Source: Polynucleobacter hallstattensis (lineage in GTDB: Bacteria; Pseudomonadota; Gammaproteobacteria; Burkholderiales; Burkholderiaceae). From it: a stretch of DNA of 64,000 bases. The notes beneath the pieces were generated by a model. That model had not been told where the DNA came from. It was given only the letters and a program-made list of their open reading frames with translations, and made no database searches. The stretch covers positions 124,001 to 188,000 of the forward strand of contig NZ_JACVPO010000002.1 of the NCBI RefSeq assembly GCF_018881835.1, in the 5' to 3' direction. The position numbers and the translations under genes were made by a program. Shown piece by piece: positions 9,121 to 16,837 of the stretch. Every line of letters begins with the position of its first letter. Position 1 is the first letter of the stretch.

Positions 9121-11157
9121 ATGACTACAAAAATGTTTAAGAAAATTTTGATTGCTAACCGCGGCGAGATTGCTTGTCGTGTGATGAAAACCGCTAAAAA
9201 AATGGGTATCAAGACAGTTGCCGTCTACTCTGAAGCTGATAAAGAAGCGCGTCATGTGCAGATGGCTGATGAAGCAGTTTGTATCGGGCCTGCGCCCTCG
9301 CGAGAATCCTATCTAGTGATGGATCGCATCATTCAGGCCTGCAAGGATACTGGTGCCGAAGCCGTTCATCCTGGCTACGGTTTCTTATCCGAAAATGAGC
9401 AATTTGCACGTCATTGCGAAGAGGAGGGGATTGTGTTTATCGGTCCCAAGCATCAGTCTATTGCAGCAATGGGTGACAAGATTGCTTCCAAAAAGCTTGC
9501 CTTAGAGGCTAAGGTCAATACGATTCCTGGATTTAATGAAGCGATTGAAAAAGCTGATGATGCTGTCAAGATTGCCCAAGGTATTGGATATCCTGTCATG
9601 ATTAAGGCATCGGCAGGCGGTGGTGGTAAAGGCCTGCGCGTGGCGTTTAATGACAAAGAGGCTTTCGAGGGATTTACAGCCTGTCGCACTGAGGCTCTCA
9701 ATAGCTTTGGTGATGATCGCGTCTTCATTGAAAAATTTGTTGAAGGCCCTCGTCATATTGAGATTCAGGTACTGGGCGATGCACATGGCAATATTGTGTA
9801 TCTCGGAGAGCGGGATTGCTCGATTCAGCGACGCCATCAAAAGGTGATTGAAGAAGCGCCGTCTCCATTTATTGATCCCGCTACACGTAAGGCCATGGGT
9901 GAGCAAGCCGTTGCTTTAGCAAAGGCCGTTAACTATCAATCAGCCGGTACCGTAGAGTTTGTAGTGGGTAAAGATAAGTCCTTTTACTTCCTTGAGATGA
10001 ATACCCGTTTACAAGTTGAGCACCCAGTGACTGAAGGTATTACTGGCCTCGATTTGGTTGAGCAGATGATTCGTGTGGCTGCTGGTGAAAAGCTGGGATT
10101 CAAGCAGGAAGATATCAAGCTCGATGGTTGGTCGATGGAGTGTCGTATTAATGCGGATGATCCATTTCGTAACTTCTTGCCATCTACTGGTCGCTTGGTG
10201 AAGTACCGTCCGCCAGCAGAACTTGATGGCGTACGTGTCGATACTGGGGTCTATGAGGGCGGTGAAATTCCGATGTATTACGACTCCATGATTGCCAAAT
10301 TAATTGTGCATGGCAAGGATCGTACAGAAGCAATTGAAAAGATGCGTGCTGCGCTTAATGATTTTGTCATTCGTGGCATCCACTCCAATATTCCTTTCCA
10401 AGCAGCTTTATTGCAGCACCCAAGATTTGTATCGGGAGACTTTACAACAGGCTTTATTGCTGAAGAATATCCAGATGGCTTTAAAAAGGATTCTGTACAG
10501 CCAGCCGACCCTCAGCGTTTAGCAGCCTTAGCTGCATTCATGCGCTATCGCTACCTTGAACATATCAAGATGATTGATGGTCAGTTGGCTGGTCATGAAA
10601 TGACGATTGCCAAGAGTTTTGTTGTTGTTACTGGATCGCGCGTAGGTTCAAGCGAAGAGATTAAAGAAATCCCTATCCGTGTTGAACTTAAAGATGGTAT
10701 TTACTCTGTCTACATTGAAGAGGATGGCGATATTAGTCGGTACAACATCGTTAGCAACTGGCGCCCAGGCGAAATTTGTTTGCGCGCTACTATTAATGGC
10801 ACACATAAAATTACTGCACAGGTAGAGCGTAAGGGTGTGAAATACGCTTTAGTTTTGGACGGTGCACATTACGAGTGTATGGTGCTGAGTCCTCTGGGTG
10901 CGGAACTTCAGCGCCGTATGTTAGTTAAAGTTCCACCAGATACCTCAAAGTTGTTGATGTCTCCAATGCCCGGTTTATTAACCAACATCTCAGTGAAGGT
11001 CGGTGAGGCAGTGACTGCTGGTCAAAAATTGGCTGCTATTGAAGCGATGAAGATGGAAAACACGCTGGTTGCTGCTCAAGATGGTGTCATTGCTGAAATC
11101 TGCGCCAATGTTGGTGAAAGCTTGGCAGTTGATCAATTGATTATTCGCTTCGAATAG
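9121..11157 (+). CDS. pccA: Propionyl-CoA carboxylase alpha (biotin) subunit
   Basis: A 678-residue fusion of biotin carboxylase and biotin carrier domains. The N-terminal [14 protein letters not shown], the ATP-grasp region with [12 protein letters not shown] and the catalytic block [13 protein letters not shown] are followed by a biotin-carboxylase C domain. Residues about 480-600 form the BT domain that binds the beta subunit. The carrier domain ends with E-A-M-K-M-E-N, Lys644 being biotinylated. ATG 9121 is used here; an in-frame ATG at 9133 ([12 protein letters not shown]) is equally plausible. It pairs with the beta gene 16 bp upstream to make methylmalonyl-CoA. Confidence 0.96.
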   Translation: MTTKMFKKILIANRGEIACRVMKTAKKMGIKTVAVYSEADKEARHVQMADEAVCIGPAPSRESYLVMDRIIQACKDTGAEAVHPGYGFLSENEQFARHCEEEGIVFIGPKHQSIAAMGDKIASKKLALEAKVNTIPGFNEAIEKADDAVKIAQGIGYPVMIKASAGGGGKGLRVAFNDKEAFEGFTACRTEALNSFGDDRVFIEKFVEGPRHIEIQVLGDAHGNIVYLGERDCSIQRRHQKVIEEAPSPFIDPATRKAMGEQAVALAKAVNYQSAGTVEFVVGKDKSFYFLEMNTRLQVEHPVTEGITGLDLVEQMIRVAAGEKLGFKQEDIKLDGWSMECRINADDPFRNFLPSTGRLVKYRPPAELDGVRVDTGVYEGGEIPMYYDSMIAKLIVHGKDRTEAIEKMRAALNDFVIRGIHSNIPFQAALLQHPRFVSGDFTTGFIAEEYPDGFKKDSVQPADPQRLAALAAFMRYRYLEHIKMIDGQLAGHEMTIAKSFVVVTGSRVGSSEEIKEIPIRVELKDGIYSVYIEEDGDISRYNIVSNWRPGEICLRATINGTHKITAQVERKGVKYALVLDGAHYECMVLSPLGAELQRRMLVKVPPDTSKLLMSPMPGLLTNISVKVGEAVTAGQKLAAIEAMKMENTLVAAQDGVIAEICANVGESLAVDQLIIRFE

Positions 11158-11164
11158 GGCAATC

Positions 11165-11629
11165 ATGACAAAGCCATTCAAGATATTGGGGATTCAGCAG
11201 ATTGCTATCGGCGGCGAAGACAAGGATCGTCTTCGTAAGCTTTGGGTCGACCTATTAGGATTTGAGTACAAGAGCACTTTTGTATCTGAGCGTGAAAACG
11301 TAGATGAAGATATTTGCGCTATCGGTAAGGGGGCCCATGAGATTGAAGTAGATTTGATGCAACCATTTGATATTGAAAAGAAGCCAGCTGTTCATCAAAC
11401 ACCCCTCAATCACATTGGTTTATGGGTGGATGACCTTCCTAAGGCTGTCGAATGGCTGTCTTCCCAAGGTCTTCGCTTTGCTCCTGGCGGGATACGCAAG
11501 GGTGCTGCTGGTTATGACATTACTTTCGTTCATCCCAAAGGCAATGAAGAATTTCCATTCTGCGGTGAGGGTGTGCTGATTGAGCTTGTTCAAGCGCCAC
11601 CAGATATCATTACAGGCTTAAGTTCTTAA
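11165..11629 (+). CDS. VOC-family protein, probable methylmalonyl-CoA epimerase
   Basis: A 154-residue vicinal-oxygen-chelate protein with two beta-alpha-beta-beta-beta modules. In this operon it most likely interconverts (S)- and (R)-methylmalonyl-CoA, linking the carboxylase to the mutase. The metal-ligand positions can be traced: GIQQIAI (Gln in place of the usual first His), [18 protein letters not shown] (His) and VLIELVQAP (Glu). The Gln-for-His change is tolerated in other VOC enzymes but is unusual for a typical epimerase, whose motif is usually DHIGIAV. The gene begins 7 bp after pccA and ends 17 bp before tsaB. The epimerase assignment depends mainly on context. Confidence 0.78.
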   Translation: MTKPFKILGIQQIAIGGEDKDRLRKLWVDLLGFEYKSTFVSERENVDEDICAIGKGAHEIEVDLMQPFDIEKKPAVHQTPLNHIGLWVDDLPKAVEWLSSQGLRFAPGGIRKGAAGYDITFVHPKGNEEFPFCGEGVLIELVQAPPDIITGLSS

Positions 11630-11646
11630 GACCAAGAGAGTTTCAA

Positions 11647-12369
11647 TTGACCCATATATTGGCCATCGACACCTCATCAGCTTGGTGTTCGGTGGCTTTA
11701 TCTTTAAACGATGCTGCGCCAAAAGTTCGCCACCAAAAAGTGTCGGCTGGCGCCAGTCAACTTTTATTGCCTTGGATTCAAGAGTTGTTGTCTGAAGCCT
11801 CAATCGAACTTACCGAGCTCGATGCCATTGCGATAGGAGTCGGTCCTGGAGCTTTCACAGGCGTCCGCCTTGGCGTTGCTGCTGTTCAGGGATTAGCAAC
11901 AGCATCTCGCTTGCCAGTACTTCCTGTTGCCAGTCTGGATGCCATTGCCAGTCAACTGGTCCAAACCCCTGCATTTATTGCATCGGGTGCCCAGTCTTTT
12001 GTCATTGCTGTTGATGCTCGTATGGAAGAGGTGTACTGGGCCAGCTATCGAGTTGGAGCAAATCGATTTCCTCAGCGGCAGGATGATATTCATCTGACTG
12101 CTCCTGAAGGAGTCGAGCTTACGCAGATTGATTTTGTAGCGGGTAGTGCAATTGCTGAGTTTGGTGATCGTATCCTTGCAACTGCTCCTGAGCTATTTTC
12201 CAGCAGCCATCTCGACTCAACAATTGGGGTTAATGCCTTAGGCGTTTTAGCTTGTGCCCAAGATATGTGGAGCAAAGGTCTGCAACAAGATGTTCATCTA
12301 TTGGAACCGCTATACATTCGTAATAAGGTGGCGCTGACTACTGTGGAGCGTAGTCTTCAACATGGTTGA
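11647..12369 (+). CDS. tsaB: tRNA t6A37 synthesis protein TsaB
   Basis: A 240-residue ASKHA-fold protein that dimerises with TsaD in the t6A37 modification complex (TsaBCDE) acting on ANN-decoding tRNAs. The N-terminal ILAIDTSSAWCSVAL nucleotide-fold strand and the region GVGPGAFTGVRLGVAAVQGLA are diagnostic. Translation must start at TTG 11647, since homology begins at the second residue and no ATG is available; AAGAGAG precedes it. It follows the propionate genes by 17 bp and overlaps rimI by 8 bp, a tsaB-rimI pairing common in proteobacteria. The essential tRNA-modification gene may thus be partly driven by the propionate operon promoter. Confidence 0.94.
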   Translation: MTHILAIDTSSAWCSVALSLNDAAPKVRHQKVSAGASQLLLPWIQELLSEASIELTELDAIAIGVGPGAFTGVRLGVAAVQGLATASRLPVLPVASLDAIASQLVQTPAFIASGAQSFVIAVDARMEEVYWASYRVGANRFPQRQDDIHLTAPEGVELTQIDFVAGSAIAEFGDRILATAPELFSSSHLDSTIGVNALGVLACAQDMWSKGLQQDVHLLEPLYIRNKVALTTVERSLQHG

Positions 12370-12907
12370 TAGCTTTAACTTTGCACAATCAAATACTGAG
12401 GGTGTTTCAGAGCTTTCATTTTTGCCTATGACTGTGGCGGATTTGGATTCGGTTCTCGCTATTGAGTCTGTTTCACATATTCATCCATGGACTAAGGGTA
12501 ATTTCTCAGACTCATTGGCGGCAGGTCATTGGGCTTATTGTGTGAGACCCCAATTAGTAGATGCGGTAAAAGGTAGTTATTTAGATCCAGATATTCTTTG
12601 GGCCTATTGCATCTTATTTCCGGCTGTAGATGAGTTACATCTTCTGAATATCACTGTATCACCCAAATTACGTCGCCTGGGTATTGGTGCAAAGATGATG
12701 AATGCAATTGAGGGTGTAGCTGCACAGCAAAAAATGCCCCGCATTATTTTAGAGGTTCGTCCCAGTAACAAAGCTGCCCTCCAGCTCTATCAAGACCTTG
12801 GTTACGAGCAGATTGGTTTGCGCAAAAATTATTACCCAGCAGATGCTGTCAATGGCTTGCGTGAAGATGCCCTAGTTTTAGCTAAATCGATTAAGCTTGA
12901 GGCATGA
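12362..12907 (+). CDS. rimI: Ribosomal protein S18 alanine N-acetyltransferase RimI
   Basis: A 181-residue GNAT acetyltransferase that acetylates the N-terminal alanine of ribosomal protein S18. The acetyl-CoA loop is R104-x-x-G107-x-G109 (LRRLGIGAKMM), and the C-terminal part shows LEVRPSNKAALQLYQDLGYEQIGLRKNYY, the RimI signature with its catalytic Glu/Tyr region. It is about 30 residues longer than E. coli RimI, with an N-terminal extension and an insert near residues 62-79. Its start overlaps the end of tsaB and its stop overlaps the next start in ATGA, suggesting translational coupling across tsaB, rimI and the HolD-like gene. Confidence 0.93.
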   Translation: MVDSFNFAQSNTEGVSELSFLPMTVADLDSVLAIESVSHIHPWTKGNFSDSLAAGHWAYCVRPQLVDAVKGSYLDPDILWAYCILFPAVDELHLLNITVSPKLRRLGIGAKMMNAIEGVAAQQKMPRIILEVRPSNKAALQLYQDLGYEQIGLRKNYYPADAVNGLREDALVLAKSIKLEA

Positions 12908-13413
12908 ATATGAGTACAAATTCCACCTTTCTGAAAGAAATGGGTATTACCGAGTGGACATCGCGTGATCCCGCTCCAGAGCAAGCTCAAGCAATGTCTG
13001 GTGCTACAGAAACACAAGAGCGTCGCTCTTTGGGGGTATGGTGGTTTTTTGGCAATAAACCTCAGGGTGATGCGGAAGTACTTTTTCAGAACACCATTCG
13101 TGTTCTCGGTTTAACTCCACAAGAATGGTCTTGGAAAAATCCCGCTGATAAATTTAATCCCGAGCTTTTGCCTCAAGATGGGACACCCATAGTTGCTATA
13201 GCTTTTGGTGGCGCCGCCGCACAAAAATTATCTGGTGAACGTGATGGACTGCCAGAGCTTCGCGAAACTGTCTTAGCATTCAATGCCGACGGGGCAGAGG
13301 ATCTGCCGCTGATAGCTACTTTTGAATTAAATCAATTGCTTTCTAGGCCAAAAGATAAATCACTATTTTGGCAAGATCTATTGCTTGCTAAGTCAGTATT
13401 ACAAAATATCTAA
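12904..13413 (+). CDS. UDG-fold, HolD (Pol III psi)-like small protein, catalytically dead
   Basis: A 169-residue protein that I do not recognise as a named family with certainty. The N-terminus FLKEMGITEWTSRDP resembles the clamp-loader-binding tip of E. coli psi (LQQLGITQWSLRRP). The C-terminal half follows the plan of family 4 uracil-DNA glycosylases: FGGAAAQKLSG (residues 101-111) matches their LGxxAAQxLLG segment, and residues 139-160 (TFELNQLLSRPKDKSLFWQDLL) match the block that normally reads TYHPxYLLRxPxxK..xWxDL. The catalytic HP is lost (E141-L142), there is no GEAPG motif, and the protein has no cysteine, so no 4Fe-4S cluster is possible. It overlaps rimI (ATGA), and E. coli holD is also next to rimI. 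It is most likely the replisome psi subunit, not a glycosylase. Confidence 0.6.
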   Translation: MNMSTNSTFLKEMGITEWTSRDPAPEQAQAMSGATETQERRSLGVWWFFGNKPQGDAEVLFQNTIRVLGLTPQEWSWKNPADKFNPELLPQDGTPIVAIAFGGAAAQKLSGERDGLPELRETVLAFNADGAEDLPLIATFELNQLLSRPKDKSLFWQDLLLAKSVLQNI

Positions 13414-13426
13414 GCCTTGGGCTTAG
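13410..13426. terminator. Shared hairpin spanning two convergent stop codons
   Basis: CTAAGCC-TTG-GGCTTAG is a perfect 7-bp stem with a 3-nt loop. It contains the TAA stop of the HolD-like gene and, on the other strand, the TAA stop of lplT. There is no T-tract on either side, so it may act as a transcript-end stabiliser or weak bidirectional terminator rather than a classical terminator. Confidence 0.4.
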
Positions 13427-14742
13427 TGCTTGTGTTCACCAATTAAATGCATAGAGTCGTATTCAGCTTGATTAGCAGCGTGACGTTTAATTACCAACCA
13501 CATGATCGCGCTAACCGCTACACCAAAGCCAATGATGACCGCCTGAATTGGAACATCTAACCAAATTAATCCGGAGTAGATCAGCAGCATCATCAAAACA
13601 GAAATATTTTCATTAAAGTTTTGAACTGCAATAGAGTGGCCGGCAGACATTAATACATGCCCACGATGCTGAAGCAGGGCATTCATAGGCACTACAAAAT
13701 AACCTGCTAACCATCCCACCAAAATCAATAAGAAATATGCTGGCAGCAATTTGAGCGAAAGCTCGAACTTGCCAACAGTTAAGACGGTAATGTTAGGCAG
13801 CATGTCTGAGTTGTAAATAGCCATAACGCAAACGACTAAACCCATAGCAATGCCATATGGCAGAACCTTCAGTGAGCTTCTGAGCGGTATACGCCAAGCG
13901 GCCCATACAGCTCCTCCGGCAACTCCAAAGGCAGATATCGCTTGGAGAATAGCCCCTTGGGATAGTGTCATCTGAAGAGCAACCTGAGCCCACTTAATCA
14001 CAATAAATTGCAAAGTGGCGCCAGCACCCCAAAACAGAGTGGTAACCGCTAATGATATTTGTCCAAGACGATCATTCCAAAGCGTCTTAAGACAGACAGA
14101 AAAATCCTTTACCAACTCGATTGGATTGGTCTTTTGTGACTCGTAGCGAGCCCCGGTATCTGGAATGCGTAAATTAATAAGTGCTGCCAGCACATAAATC
14201 ATCATGATGATCATGATGGCGGACTCTGCCGCGGTATCGATACCAGTTTCTAGGACGGGCACGTCAAATCCGAGGAGACTTTCAGATACAGATTTACTGA
14301 TCAAGACTCCACCAAGAACTGTACCCATAATGATGGAGCCTACCGTAAGGCCCTCGATCCAGCCATTGGCTGCTACCAGCTTTTCAGGTGGGAGTAATTC
14401 TGTGAGGATGCCGTATTTGGCAGGAGAGTAGGCGGCAGCACCTAAACCCACAATCGCATAGGCTAATAAGGGGTGACTACCGAACAGCATGACTACACAA
14501 CCGACAAATTTAATAGTATTAGTGATGAACATGACATTACCCTTGGGGCGTGAGTCAGCAAAAGCCCCCACAAAGGCTGCCAGCAATACATAAGAGAGAA
14601 CAAAGAATAATTTGAGTAAAGGAGTCATCCAAGCCGGAGCATTGAGCTGGAACAGGAGGGCGATTGCTGCGATCAGCAATGCGTTATCAGCAAGCGACGA
14701 AAAAAATTGCGCCGCCATAATGATGTAAAAACTACGGTTCAT
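13423..14742 (-). CDS. lplT: Lysophospholipid transporter LplT-like MFS protein
   Basis: A 439-residue inner-membrane major-facilitator protein with about 12 hydrophobic segments. The N-terminal FYIIMAAQFFSSLADNALLIAAIALL and the motif GAFADSRPKGNVMF (loop 2-3) match LplT, which flips lysophospholipids inward for reacylation. LplT is often fused to or next to the acyltransferase Aas; here no acyltransferase gene is adjacent. The C-terminus (HLIGEHKH) is polar. It converges with the HolD-like gene (9-bp gap) and is divergent from alr. A TAGATT element six bases before its ATG could give a leaderless transcript. Confidence 0.86.
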   Translation of the reverse strand: MNRSFYIIMAAQFFSSLADNALLIAAIALLFQLNAPAWMTPLLKLFFVLSYVLLAAFVGAFADSRPKGNVMFITNTIKFVGCVVMLFGSHPLLAYAIVGLGAAAYSPAKYGILTELLPPEKLVAANGWIEGLTVGSIIMGTVLGGVLISKSVSESLLGFDVPVLETGIDTAAESAIMIIMMIYVLAALINLRIPDTGARYESQKTNPIELVKDFSVCLKTLWNDRLGQISLAVTTLFWGAGATLQFIVIKWAQVALQMTLSQGAILQAISAFGVAGGAVWAAWRIPLRSSLKVLPYGIAMGLVVCVMAIYNSDMLPNITVLTVGKFELSLKLLPAYFLLILVGWLAGYFVVPMNALLQHRGHVLMSAGHSIAVQNFNENISVLMMLLIYSGLIWLDVPIQAVIIGFGVAVSAIMWLVIKRHAANQAEYDSMHLIGEHKH

Positions 14743-14791
14743 TCGTACAATCTAGTCATTGCAGTAATTAAAACATGAAAGGAGGGTGTAA

Positions 14792-15916
14792 ATGAGTCTG
14801 TCGGCTAACCGCATTATTAATAGGCCTATTGTGGCAACTATACACACTGATGCCTTTCGCCATAATTTAGGCCGTATTCGCGAGCTTGCCCCAGAATCTA
14901 AAATCTGGTCTGTTGTGAAGGCAAAAGCTTATGGCCACAGCCTGGAAGCTGCATTTAAGGGGCTGGAATCTACAGATGGCTTTGCCTTGCTGGATATTGC
15001 AGATGCGCAATGGTTAAGGAGCCACGGCTGGGAAGGCCGTATTCTGTTGCTAGAGGGTCTTTTTAGCCAGCAGGAGCTCGAGATAGTAATCAAGCTGCAA
15101 TGTGACTTGGTGGTTCATAGCGAGAAACAGGTCGTATGGCTTGAAGGCTTTAATAAGCATTCGGATCGCCCAATTAATGTCTTTCTGAAACTGAATTCTG
15201 GAATGAATCGCCTTGGTTTCAGGCCAGAGGAATACCGAACTGCCTTTCATCGTTTACATGCTGCCGGATACCATCTGCATCACATGACCCACTTTGCCAA
15301 TGCAGACCAGGTTGAGGGTTCACCATCTGTCGGCGAGCAAATGGAGTGCTTCAATAAAACCACTGAAGGACTCGAGGCACCATCTTCATTGGCTAATTCA
15401 GCTGCCATCCTTTGGCATCGCAACGCATTGGGTGACTGGATACGCCCAGGTATTCTGCTGTACGGCGTTTCACCAACTGGGGTGCATGCTGATATCGTTC
15501 GCTCTGAATTTCAAGCGGTAATGAGTTTGCGTAGTGAAATCATTGATATCCAAAACCTAAAGAAAGGTGATCATGTGGGTTATGGTGGTCGCTATGAAGC
15601 TCCAGAAGATATGCGCATTGGTGTGATCGCTGGTGGTTATGCTGACGGATATCCACGTCATGCGAAAGATGGCACGCCAGTTTGGGTTGAAAATGCCGAT
15701 GCTCAGGGTGATGGTGTTATTTGTCCGATTGTTGGAAGAGTCTCTATGGACATGTTGACGATCGATTTACGCCAAGCTCCTAATGCCAAAATAGGCAGCG
15801 TAGTGGAGCTCTGGGGTAATGAGGTTCCGGTAGATGACGTGGCTCAAATGAGCGGCACTATCGGCTATGAACTGATTTGCGCTTTGGCCCAGAGGGTGCC
15901 GGTGCTTACTGAGTGA
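14792..15916 (+). CDS. alr: Alanine racemase
   Basis: A 374-residue PLP-dependent racemase supplying D-alanine for peptidoglycan. The fold III N-terminal barrel carries VVK(43)AKAYGHS, Lys43 binding PLP. The C-terminal beta domain has RPGILLYGVSP, the catalytic tyrosine region GYGGRYEA and VGRVSMDMLTIDL. Its length is normal. A good ribosome binding site (AAAGGAGGG) precedes ATG 14792. It stands alone between divergent lplT and convergent bamD. Confidence 0.95.
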   Translation: MSLSANRIINRPIVATIHTDAFRHNLGRIRELAPESKIWSVVKAKAYGHSLEAAFKGLESTDGFALLDIADAQWLRSHGWEGRILLLEGLFSQQELEIVIKLQCDLVVHSEKQVVWLEGFNKHSDRPINVFLKLNSGMNRLGFRPEEYRTAFHRLHAAGYHLHHMTHFANADQVEGSPSVGEQMECFNKTTEGLEAPSSLANSAAILWHRNALGDWIRPGILLYGVSPTGVHADIVRSEFQAVMSLRSEIIDIQNLKKGDHVGYGGRYEAPEDMRIGVIAGGYADGYPRHAKDGTPVWVENADAQGDGVICPIVGRVSMDMLTIDLRQAPNAKIGSVVELWGNEVPVDDVAQMSGTIGYELICALAQRVPVLTE

Positions 15917-15937
15917 AGCCGCCGGCTTGATTGATTC

Positions 15938-16837
15938 TTACTTATTCCAGATCTGCCACCAGCGACGTTCTTTTTGAACTCGTTGACCTGTTAGCATCAT
16001 TTGACTGTCGGGGAAATTCAACTTAAAGACACGTGCTGCATCGTTGCTCAGATCAGTCATACCCAGCTTCTCGTAAGACTTTGTCAGCAGGTAGAGCGCT
16101 TCCTCAACAGCTGGTGCGCGGTCATAATCTCGAATCACGAGCTGAGCTCTATTAGCAGAAGCTAAGTAGGCGCCGCGTTGATAGTAGAAGCGAGCCACAA
16201 TGACATCAGCCTCTGCTAATGAGTTGACGATATAGCGCATCCGATCCAAAGAGTCGGGGGCATATTTACTATCTGGAAAACGTTCAACAACAACCTTGAA
16301 AGATTCAAAAGCTTCTTTAGCTGCCTTTGGATCGCGCTCACTCAAATCTTGCCCAGTAAATTTACCGAGCCAACCTAAATCATCATTAAAGCTGATTAAG
16401 CCCTTGAGGTAGTAGCCGTAATCTAAGTTAGGACTGCCTTGATGCAGCTTAATAAATCGATCGATAGCAACTTGAGCTTGGGCTTGCTCTTGGGCTTTCC
16501 AATAGCAGAAGGCAGCATTAATTTGTGCCTGTTGAGAATAGGGTCCGAAAGGGAAGCGACCTTCTAGTTTTTCAAAATACTTGCCGCACTTTGCGTAGTC
16601 CGCATCTTTTAGTTTCTCATTGGCCTCGGAATACAGTTTTGTTTCTGACCAAATATCAGTGTCATCTTTTTGGCCATCACTGCCTGCGCATCCACTGAGG
16701 ACCAGACAAGCAGCGCTGGTGCTAACAAGGAGACGAATCCGAGATTTTCTCGAAGATGACCCAAGGATGGCGGCAAGCCTTAAACTGGCGTCTCTAATAA
16801 CGTCCGATATAACTAAAAGGCTCTTTAAGCGTGGCAT
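15938..16837 (-). CDS. bamD: Outer-membrane assembly lipoprotein BamD
   Basis: A 299-residue lipoprotein with tetratricopeptide-like repeats, part of the BAM complex that inserts beta-barrel proteins in the outer membrane. The lipobox LVLSGC places the lipidated Cys at residue 50, giving an unusually long n-region. No alternative ATG, GTG or TTG lies between 16837 and the lipobox, and a TATAAT (16868-16873, minus strand) with GGGAG before the ATG supports this start. The core YYLKGLISFNDD, FPDSKYAPDSLDRMRYIVN and VARFYYQRGAYLASANRAQ is typical BamD. Its first seven bases overlap the divergent rluD start, so its promoter lies inside rluD. Confidence 0.93.
   Translation of the reverse strand: MPRLKSLLVISDVIRDASLRLAAILGSSSRKSRIRLLVSTSAACLVLSGCAGSDGQKDDTDIWSETKLYSEANEKLKDADYAKCGKYFEKLEGRFPFGPYSQQAQINAAFCYWKAQEQAQAQVAIDRFIKLHQGSPNLDYGYYLKGLISFNDDLGWLGKFTGQDLSERDPKAAKEAFESFKVVVERFPDSKYAPDSLDRMRYIVNSLAEADVIVARFYYQRGAYLASANRAQLVIRDYDRAPAVEEALYLLTKSYEKLGMTDLSNDAARVFKLNFPDSQMMLTGQRVQKERRWWQIWNK
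16808..16813 (+). promoter_or_regulatory. Candidate -10 for rluD inside bamD
   Basis: TATAAC (5 of 6 to consensus) lies inside the 5' end of bamD, 17 bases before the rluD GTG start, with AAAAGG at 16815-16820 as ribosome binding site. No clear -35 is seen. Confidence 0.35.

Noticed and set aside
12904..13413. Annotation as an active uracil-DNA glycosylase
   Set aside because: The catalytic HP and GEAPG motifs and all Fe-S cysteines are missing.
15917..15931. Short AAGCCG/CGGCTT hairpin between alr and bamD as terminator
   Set aside because: The stem is short with almost no loop and no T-tract on either side.
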